Part shown: one piece after another, positions 1-5,049 of the stretch
How the letters are laid out: each line of letters starts with the position of its first letter
Position numbering within the stretch: position 1 is the stretch's first letter
Notes under the pieces: generated by a model
Database searches by the model: none
Seen by the model: only the letters and a program-made list of their open reading frames with translations
What the model was told of the DNA's origin: nothing
Assembly: GCA_946480545.1 (NCBI GenBank)
Contig: CAMLKY010000126.1
Location: forward strand, 1-6,387
DNA: 6,387 nt
Reading direction: 5' to 3'
Source: an uncultured Acidobacteriota bacterium
GTDB lineage: Bacteria; Acidobacteriota; Blastocatellia; Pyrinomonadales; Pyrinomonadaceae
Position numbers and translations under genes: made by a program

Positions 1-1022
1 GCTCCACTGGTCACAAAATACATTAGTTCACCAGACGCGACACCGCCTGCGCCGATCAGTCCCTGACCGCGGAAACCTGCGAACACATCACCGAAACTTA
101 CCGGCTTGCCATCCACGGTGCCCGTCATTCGCGTCCGCCCTTTGGAAAAACGATAGTCCTCTGAAATCGCGCGGAACCCGATCATGTATAACTTCAACGG
201 GCTGCCGTCGTATCTTGTCGTGTTGACAAAGATCGGCCGGCACTCGAGGCGTTCCTTTCCGGCGGAAGATGAGAATTCAATTATTAGTGCGGATGTATAT
301 ATCGCTTCGAAACGCCCGTTCGGATCTTTGTAAACGTGAAGTCCGTAGCCCTCGTCCCGCGCGAGTGCGAGCGTCGAAACCCATGAGTCCATCTGCGCGC
401 GCTTCGAATTTTCGGCAGCGGGCGATGTGCCACCACCACGCGTGTCGGTTCGAAACTGGCTGACGCCTACCGCCGCAGGTTTGCTGCGTCGCTCAAGGAC
501 CTCGGCTTCTCGGCGTTGCTCAGCCTTCTCGGCACGGATCTGCCACGCGGGCTTTAAGTCCTTGACGGACCACACACCTCGATTCTCCTGCCTCGCCAGC
601 GCCTCGAAGCCGGCGTAGGTTTTGAACTCGGCTTCCGCCTGGCCCGATATTTGGAGCGGAACATGCCAGGCCGCACCATCGCGTAGAAGCTGTTGACTGA
701 CATCGACCCCGTTCAATACCAGTCGTGCACTTGCCCGGCCGCTCATCAATCCCCTGGTCTCGACCTCGACCGACTTACCGAGCAGGAGGCGTCGCACGTG
801 GTCATTGATCACAGCATGAAGTGCTTGCTCCGGTTCGGGCACGTCGATGTATTGAAGCTCTATCGTGAGACGTCCCGCCGGTATTGCGACAACGACCGTT
901 TTTCCGTTAATGACGTCGACGACTTCACCTCCGGATCTTAGTTGAGCGCCGGCGGACACGCTTCCGAGAAAGAGAATGCTTGTTGCGGCGAACAGCTTCA
1001 GAATCCTGGATGTTGCGATCAT
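1..1022 (-). CDS. Exported protein with degenerate staphylococcal-nuclease-like (SNase/TNase) domain, 3' end outside window
   Basis: The frame stays open from an ATG at 1022 to the left window edge (340 full codons, incomplete C-terminus). Residues 1-26 form a signal peptide with a likely cut in SAGA|Q, so the product should be exported. Residues about 32-152 follow the SNase fold pattern: a strand with VINGKT, a strand ending YIDVPE (58-63), a helix with RRLLLGKSVEVE, SGRASARLVLNG (94-105), VSQQLLRDGAAW and a closing RENxGVW-like end. Of the nuclease active site, Asp40, Glu43 and Arg87 appear kept (D60, E63, R96). However, Asp21 aligns with K41, Thr41 with V61 and Arg35 with E55, so calcium binding and catalysis are doubtful. 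A charged linker (about 161-182) leads to an unassigned beta-rich region (about 205-340). It is the third gene of the kinase/regulator operon, 6 nt after the regulator stop. An in-frame TAA two codons upstream fixes the start, although no clear Shine-Dalgarno is visible. A binding or scaffold role is as likely as nuclease activity. Confidence 0.8.
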   Translation of the reverse strand, partial: MIATSRILKLFAATSILFLGSVSAGAQLRSGGEVVDVINGKTVVVAIPAGRLTIELQYIDVPEPEQALHAVINDHVRRLLLGKSVEVETRGLMSGRASARLVLNGVDVSQQLLRDGAAWHVPLQISGQAEAEFKTYAGFEALARQENRGVWSVKDLKPAWQIRAEKAEQRREAEVLERRSKPAAVGVSQFRTDTRGGGTSPAAENSKRAQMDSWVSTLALARDEGYGLHVYKDPNGRFEAIYTSALIIEFSSSAGKERLECRPIFVNTTRYDGSPLKLYMIGFRAISEDYRFSKGRTRMTGTVDGKPVSFGDVFAGFRGQGLIGAGGVASGELMYFVTSG

Positions 1023-1028
1023 TACTTT

Positions 1029-2420
1029 TTACCGTGTCTCGAGATCGTATTCGCGAAGGCGTCGATAAAGGGTCGACGGCGATATGCCGAGAAGCTCGGC
1101 CGTCTTTCCGCGGTGCCAGCCCGTCTTTTCGAGTGCGTTCAGGATCTGCTGCCGCTCGACGTCCCGCAGGTTTGTCGGCGCCATGTTATGGAACGATGCC
1201 ACCCCGCCGTTACCCGGTGCCGAATAGCTCACGGACACATTTGATTTCTCGCTGCGATAGACGACTTCCGGCGGCAGCTCTTTGATCGTTACGCGACCAT
1301 TGTCAGACAACAGCGCCGCTCTTTCGAGACAATTACGAAGCTGTCTTACGTTGCCCGTCCAGGTGTAGGCGCTCAGCGCCTCTATCACCGGCGGAGTAAG
1401 CTCGGGCGGATTCTGTCCCCCTATCTTTTGCAGGATGTGCCGGGCGAGCGGGATCACATCTTCACGCCGTTCGCGAAGCGGCGGTATGTTCACTTCAAAG
1501 CTGTTGATCCGGTACATCAGGTCGGCGCGAAAGACGCCTTCGGCAACCGCAGTTTTGGGGTCGCGGTTCGTAGCGGCTAAAAGCCGTACGTCGACCTCGA
1601 CTTTCTTCACTCCGCCGACGCGGAAGAACGATCTGGTCTCGAGCGCCCGCAGAAGCTTCGACTGTAGCTGCGACGGCATCTCCATGATCTCATCAAGGAA
1701 TAGAGTGCCGCCGTCGGCCAGCTCGAACAAGCCCAGCTTGCGCGTACGTGCGCCGGAAAAGGCGCCGGCCTCGTGACCAAACAATTCTGATTCGAGCAGC
1801 GTGTCCTGCAGCGCGGCGCAGTTCAGATCGATGAACGCCTTGTCATTGCGCGGACTGAGACGGTGTATCGCCTGGGCGACCAATTCCTTTCCGGTCCCCG
1901 ATTCACCCGTGATAAGCACCGAAGTATCGGCTGGAGCGACGCGGCGCACGAGTCGCAGCACTTCTTTCATCTGGGCTGATTCGGCAACGATCTCGGGAAG
2001 ACTGTTCTGTCCACGTGCGATCTGCGCACGCAGCCGGACATTGTCGACCTTCAGTTGATGTTTTTCCGATGCCTGATCAACAAGAGCCGAAAGCTCGGCG
2101 ATGCGATAGGGTTTTGTGAGGTAGTCGTAGGCGCCGAGCTTCATCGACTCGATAGCAGTCTCGACGGTTCCCTGACCGGTGAGCATGATGATCTCGGGAG
2201 GATTCGGGCTTTTCTCACGAACGCGTCGCAAGAGCCCGATGCCGTCGAGGCGCGGCATGTTGATGTCACAAAGCAAAACGTCGAAATCGCGTCGCTCAAG
2301 GATCTCCCACGCAGCCTCGCCGTCCGAGGCTGTCTCGACATCGTGCCCCTGGCGCGCCATTTCTTTCTGCACGACGAGACGCAGGTTCTTTTCATCGTCA
2401 ACTACAAGTAGTTTTGCCAT
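1029..2420 (-). CDS. NtrC-family sigma-54-dependent response regulator
   Basis: This 463-residue protein has the full NtrC layout: an aspartate-phosphorylated switch driving an AAA+ ATPase that remodels sigma-54 RNA polymerase. The receiver domain (about 3-118) has acidic residues D8/D9, phosphoacceptor D52 (CDINMP), T81 and K103 (LTKPY). The AAA+ domain (about 142-385) shows Walker A GESGTGKE (172-179), the sigma-54 contact loop as GAFSGA (219-224), Walker B TLFLDEI (D243, E244), sensor I ATNRD, putative arginine fingers R298/R304, and TGNVRQLRN (355-363) near sensor II. A Fis-type helix-turn-helix ends the protein (about 420-460, AELLGISPSTLYRRL). Length and domain order are normal for the family. 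It lies 18 nt after the histidine kinase, its obvious partner. An in-frame TAA (the kinase stop) precedes the ATG and no good Shine-Dalgarno is seen, so translation may be coupled to the kinase. The only notable deviation is Ser for Thr in the GAFTGA loop. The target genes cannot be told from sequence. Confidence 0.96.
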   Translation of the reverse strand: MAKLLVVDDEKNLRLVVQKEMARQGHDVETASDGEAAWEILERRDFDVLLCDINMPRLDGIGLLRRVREKSPNPPEIIMLTGQGTVETAIESMKLGAYDYLTKPYRIAELSALVDQASEKHQLKVDNVRLRAQIARGQNSLPEIVAESAQMKEVLRLVRRVAPADTSVLITGESGTGKELVAQAIHRLSPRNDKAFIDLNCAALQDTLLESELFGHEAGAFSGARTRKLGLFELADGGTLFLDEIMEMPSQLQSKLLRALETRSFFRVGGVKKVEVDVRLLAATNRDPKTAVAEGVFRADLMYRINSFEVNIPPLRERREDVIPLARHILQKIGGQNPPELTPPVIEALSAYTWTGNVRQLRNCLERAALLSDNGRVTIKELPPEVVYRSEKSNVSVSYSAPGNGGVASFHNMAPTNLRDVERQQILNALEKTGWHRGKTAELLGISPSTLYRRLREYDLETR

Positions 2421-2431
2421 AGGTGAATGAT

Positions 2432-2448
2432 GCCGGCCTTAGTCCGGC
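2432..2448 (-). promoter_or_regulatory. Small hairpin over the kinase stop codon
   Basis: GCCGG (2432-2436) and CCGGC (2444-2448) form a perfect 5-bp GC-only inverted repeat around a 7-nt loop that contains the kinase TAA. It sits 12 nt before the regulator ATG. In the transcript it could affect termination, RNA stability or re-initiation between kinase and regulator. Read on the minus strand it is not followed by a T tract, so it is not a standard intrinsic terminator. It may also be chance. Confidence 0.25.
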
Positions 2449-4157
2449 TTTTCGGTGATAGGAAGGTAGATCGTGAAGGTTGTCCCCTTACCGACCGTAG
2501 AGCGAACGGCGAGGCGTCCGCCATGATCTGTAATTATTCCGTAGCAGACGGCGAGCCCCAGGCCGGTTCCTTTACCGACCTCTTTTGTTGTGAAGAAAGG
2601 CTCGAAAACTTTGGACATGTCGTCGGTCGGAATTCCAATACCGGTGTCCTCGATCTCGATCGCGACGCGGCGTGGCTCGCGATACGCACGGAATGTGAGT
2701 GTACCGCCATCAGGCATAGCGTCGATGGCATTGGTTGCGAGTGCGATGACGGCTTGCTGGAGCTGTCCGCCGTCGGCGTTGATCACCGGGATCTCCTCTG
2801 AGACATCAAGCTCGATCGTTATCTCGTTGCCGCGCTTCTGGTGGGATACCAGTTTGGCGGACGAACGAATGATCTCGCCGATGTCGAGCGGGTGCCGGTC
2901 GCCCGTGCGCAACCGACTGAAATCGAGAAGTCCGGTGGTAATGGACTTGCAGCGGAAGGCTTCGCTTTTTATCAAACCAAGATATTCATTGAGGTCATCT
3001 TCAGCGACGGAGGATGCGAACGCGCCTTCGTCAACTCTTTGTTCGAGAGCCTCTGCACAAGCGGAAATAGTCGCGAGTGGATTGTTGATCTCGTGCACGA
3101 CACCGGCCGCGAGTCTGCCGACGGCTGCCAGCTTCTCAGCACGGCCGACAGCGTGCGTGGCTTCGACACGCATCGTGATGTCCTCACCAACGGTGATGAC
3201 GTGGCTCACTTCGCCTGTGTCGGCATCACGCATCGGGATCTTGCTTACCATCCAGTACTTTGTCGAGCCATCCTCAGCCACGGTCTGCTGTTCGATACGC
3301 TCCATTCGCCCAGTGCGAAACGCTCTCTCGAATTCTTCGCGAACCCGACCTTCGGGATAGCGTGCGAGGACCGTGAACACGTTACGGCCGAGTGCGGCAT
3401 CGCGTGGTATTCCCTGCGTACCAATCTCACGATGTCGATTCCACGTAACGATCCGATAGTCGCGATCGACGACGTAGAGTGAAACGGGCAGCGCGTCGAG
3501 GACGGCCTCGGTAAATCGCCTGTGCTCTTCACGTGCACGTGTGATCGAGCTGTTGATCGCGGCTTCGTAGTGCGCCGAGAGGTTAATGCTCATCGCGGCC
3601 ATCTGCGTAGCGGCCTCGATCAATTTGATCTTCGAATCATTGAGGTCCTGCTTTCGCGAGAATGCACCGACCAGGGCTCCGCGGATCTGACCGTTGATGT
3701 GGATGGGCGAGACATACTCGAGCCGGTGAGACGTGCTGCTCAACAGAAACTCATCGCTGTTCTCCTGGCTGTGACCGATCTGAGGAGGAAGGACCTCGAG
3801 CCAACGCTCGAACCGCGAGCGATCGAGAAAGCTACTATCCATCTCGCCTCGGTCATCGAAGGCACAACTGATAACGCCGATGTTGTCGAGCTCGGCAACA
3901 AGCGCGCAGATATCGGCCTGCACGGCGTTCTGGATCGCGCTTGAGACACGACTCGCGACTTTTTTTGGATGGACGGTGAAAAGCAGGCTGCGGCCGAGAT
4001 CGGAAATGAACCTTAGCTCGGCAGATGCATTTGTCGCATCGCCAAGTGGGGAGTAAAGCCTGGCTTGCTTTTTAACCGCGGAAGGTACTGGCATGCTTGT
4101 AAACCTGTGGTGAACCGAGGAAGAAACTGAAGGTGAGACCTTTGGCCTGGTGGGCAT
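2439..4157 (-). CDS. Soluble GAF-PAS sensor histidine kinase (NtrB-like)
   Basis: This 572-residue kinase has no hydrophobic membrane segment, so it should sense in the cytoplasm. In order it has a Ser/Pro-rich N-terminus (1-45), a GAF-like domain (about 45-200), a short helix, a PAS domain (about 213-330, with LPVSLYVVDRDYRIVTWN and ending VGEDIT), HisKA with H355 in GVVHEINNP, and HATPase_c. The ATPase shows the N box with N476 (ATNAIDAM), G1 DTGIGIP (504-510), the F box VFEPFFTTK and G2 GKGTGLGL (528-535). All catalytic boxes are intact. It would autophosphorylate on H355 and pass phosphate to D52 of the regulator encoded 18 nt downstream. ATG 4157 is the furthest possible start, because an in-frame TGA lies two codons upstream. 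An alternative is Met22 (4094), which has an AGG 9 nt before it and would remove part of the low-complexity N-terminus. No haem- or flavin-binding motif is recognisable, so the ligand is unknown. Confidence 0.95.
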   Translation of the reverse strand: MPTRPKVSPSVSSSVHHRFTSMPVPSAVKKQARLYSPLGDATNASAELRFISDLGRSLLFTVHPKKVASRVSSAIQNAVQADICALVAELDNIGVISCAFDDRGEMDSSFLDRSRFERWLEVLPPQIGHSQENSDEFLLSSTSHRLEYVSPIHINGQIRGALVGAFSRKQDLNDSKIKLIEAATQMAAMSINLSAHYEAAINSSITRAREEHRRFTEAVLDALPVSLYVVDRDYRIVTWNRHREIGTQGIPRDAALGRNVFTVLARYPEGRVREEFERAFRTGRMERIEQQTVAEDGSTKYWMVSKIPMRDADTGEVSHVITVGEDITMRVEATHAVGRAEKLAAVGRLAAGVVHEINNPLATISACAEALEQRVDEGAFASSVAEDDLNEYLGLIKSEAFRCKSITTGLLDFSRLRTGDRHPLDIGEIIRSSAKLVSHQKRGNEITIELDVSEEIPVINADGGQLQQAVIALATNAIDAMPDGGTLTFRAYREPRRVAIEIEDTGIGIPTDDMSKVFEPFFTTKEVGKGTGLGLAVCYGIITDHGGRLAVRSTVGKGTTFTIYLPITEKPD

Positions 4158-4159
4158 CG

Positions 4160-4170
4160 CGGCTCAGCCG
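4160..4170. repeat. GC-rich palindrome in the kinase leader
   Basis: CGGCT-C-AGCCG is a perfect 11-bp inverted repeat lying between the predicted transcription start and ATG 4157, ending 2 nt before that ATG. It could be a protein-binding site. In RNA it could be a small hairpin (CGG/CCG stem with a 5-nt loop) that would hinder initiation at 4157 and favour the downstream Met22 start. The evidence is only its symmetry and position. Confidence 0.3.
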
Positions 4171-4182
4171 AACCGCTATTAG

Positions 4183-4211
4183 ATTAAAAATCTTTTTTAA
4201 CATTTTGTCAA
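4183..4211 (-). promoter_or_regulatory. Predicted housekeeping-type promoter of the kinase-regulator-nuclease-like operon
   Basis: On the minus strand, TTGACA (4211-4206, full consensus -35) is followed after exactly 17 nt by TTTAAT (4188-4183, 5 of 6 with the -10 consensus) in an AT-rich spacer. Transcription would begin near 4176, leaving about 19 nt before ATG 4157 or about 82 nt before Met22 at 4094. This is the strongest promoter match I found in the window and fits housekeeping-sigma expression of the sensor pair. It is inferred from consensus only. Confidence 0.6.
4184..4200. repeat. Perfect 7-3-7 AT-rich inverted repeat, candidate operator
   Basis: TTAAAAA (4184-4190) and TTTTTAA (4194-4200) are exact inverted copies separated by TCT. 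The 17-bp element covers most of the spacer and nearly all of the -10 of the kinase promoter, where a bound protein would block transcription. A second, smaller inverted repeat, AGATT-AAA-AATCT (4181-4193), overlaps it. AT-only arms arise easily by chance in AT-rich DNA, so the operator role is an inference from position. Confidence 0.35.
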
Positions 4212-4233
4212 TCAGTTTGGCATATCGGAAAAT
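4205..4233 (+). promoter_or_regulatory. Candidate promoter for the SurA-like gene
   Basis: TTGTCA (4205-4210, 5 of 6 with the -35 consensus), 17 nt, then GAAAAT (4228-4233, 4 of 6). Transcription would start near 4240, giving a leader of about 39 nt before ATG 4279. The -35 is offset by one base from the opposite-strand -35 of the kinase operon. A competing arrangement, TTGACT (4237-4242) with AAAAAT (4260-4265), would leave only about 7 nt of leader and is less likely. Confidence 0.4.
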
Positions 4234-4278
4234 GGGTTGACTGGGTGCCCGAATCAAGCAAAAATCTAGTTACGAGCT

Positions 4279-4968
4279 ATGTTTAGGGTTTTTACAAAGA
4301 GCGTTTTGGTGACGACCCTTCTGTCATTTTGCCTGGCTGCCGGGCCGGCATCCGCGCAAACACGCCAGATGACCGATAAGACCGTTGCGACCGTTTCTGA
4401 CGGCCTTCAGACCGAGCTGATCACTTACTCAGACCTACTATGGCAGCTCGCGTTACAACCCGGTGTGCCCATAGATCCGCCGGCTACCGAGGACCTGAAT
4501 CGAGCCTTACGACTGCTGATCGATCAACGCCTGTTCGCCCTCGAAGCGGAGCGCCTCCCCCGCGAACCTGCCACAAAAGCTGAGATCAACACCAAGATCA
4601 ACGAGATCGTCTCGTACTTTCCAAGTGCTGCTGAGTTCGAGCGCCGCCTGAAGCTTGTCGGCTTTAAGTCGGTCAGCGACCCCAATTTCGAGCAGATCAT
4701 CGCCCAGCGGATCGCTATCGATAAATACCTCGCCTTCCGCTTTCGATCGTTTATTGTGATCACCGGCGAGGACGAAGCCCGTTACTACCGCGACGTGTAC
4801 GTGCCCGAATTTCGAAGACGTAATCCCGGAGTGATAGTGCCGTCGTTCTTGTCGCGGCGCGCAGAGATCGTCGAAGCCCTGACTGAAGAGCGGGTAGCAC
4901 AGCAGATCGAAGCGTTTCTGGACGAAGCCAAGCGGCGGGCCGAGATCGTGGTGCTCAGCCCGGTCTGA
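4279..4968 (+). CDS. Exported SurA-like N-terminal domain protein lacking a parvulin domain
   Basis: This 229-residue protein begins with a signal peptide (residues 1-26, basic start, hydrophobic 8-21, cut at ASA|Q). The mature part resembles the chaperone domain of SurA/PrsA-type proteins. It has an opening strand and helix (VATVSDG...LITYSDLLWQL, 36-57), a helix of the LIDQRLFALEAERL type (80-93), the helical region 98-125, and RIAIDKYLAFRFRSFIVIT (144-162). It then has an EDEARYYRD helix and a closing helix-strand (about 194-226, ending AEIVVL), as at the end of the SurA chaperone module. The parvulin isomerase that would sit between these last two parts is absent, with only a short loop there (about 175-193). 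It therefore probably binds unfolded envelope proteins rather than catalysing prolyl isomerisation. It is transcribed divergently from the sensor kinase. A weak GAG lies 4 nt before the ATG. The family assignment is by pattern; the isomerase-less reading is fairly secure because the protein is too short to hold that domain. Confidence 0.8.
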   Translation: MFRVFTKSVLVTTLLSFCLAAGPASAQTRQMTDKTVATVSDGLQTELITYSDLLWQLALQPGVPIDPPATEDLNRALRLLIDQRLFALEAERLPREPATKAEINTKINEIVSYFPSAAEFERRLKLVGFKSVSDPNFEQIIAQRIAIDKYLAFRFRSFIVITGEDEARYYRDVYVPEFRRRNPGVIVPSFLSRRAEIVEALTEERVAQQIEAFLDEAKRRAEIVVLSPV

Positions 4969-4983
4969 TCAACGGGACTTTTT
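4959..4983 (+). terminator. Weak intrinsic terminator candidate over the SurA-like stop
   Basis: CCCG (4959-4962) pairs with CGGG (4973-4976), with one more T-A pair inside after a mismatch, and the stem is followed closely by TTTTT (4979-4983). The stem is short and includes the last codons and the TGA. It could give partial termination, leaving some readthrough into the next gene. Confidence 0.3.
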
Positions 4984-4985
4984 CA

Positions 4986-5014
4986 TTGTCTCACCGGGTG
5001 ATTGCGATTATTAT
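4986..5014 (+). promoter_or_regulatory. Candidate promoter for the large secreted protein gene
   Basis: TTGTCT (4986-4991, 4 of 6 with the -35 consensus), 17 nt, then TATTAT (5009-5014, 5 of 6 with the -10 consensus). Transcription would begin near 5021, about 29 nt before ATG 5050. Together with the weak terminator just upstream, this suggests the gene can be expressed separately from the SurA-like gene. Confidence 0.4.
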
Positions 5015-5049
5015 TGCTGTTACTCCGAACCTCGGCGTCCGCAACCACA

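Noticed and set aside
693..1285. Plus-strand open frames of 82-101 codons opposite the nuclease-like gene and the regulator's 3' end.
   Set aside because: They lie antisense to clearly recognisable domains, have no family resemblance or start signals, and are expected in GC-rich coding DNA.
2590..3482. Long plus-strand open frames (256 and 213 codons) opposite the histidine kinase.
   Set aside because: The minus-strand frame encodes intact HisKA/HATPase and PAS motifs; the antisense products are Ser/Arg-rich and resemble nothing known.
4181..4198. AGATT-AAA-AATCT followed by T residues, read as a plus-strand intrinsic terminator.
   Set aside because: The stem is short and AT-rich, and no plus-strand gene ends upstream; it fits better as part of the promoter/operator region.
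4072..4257. A 61-codon minus-strand open frame across the divergent region.
   Set aside because: It overlaps the kinase 5' end in another frame, spans the predicted promoter and has no recognisable features.
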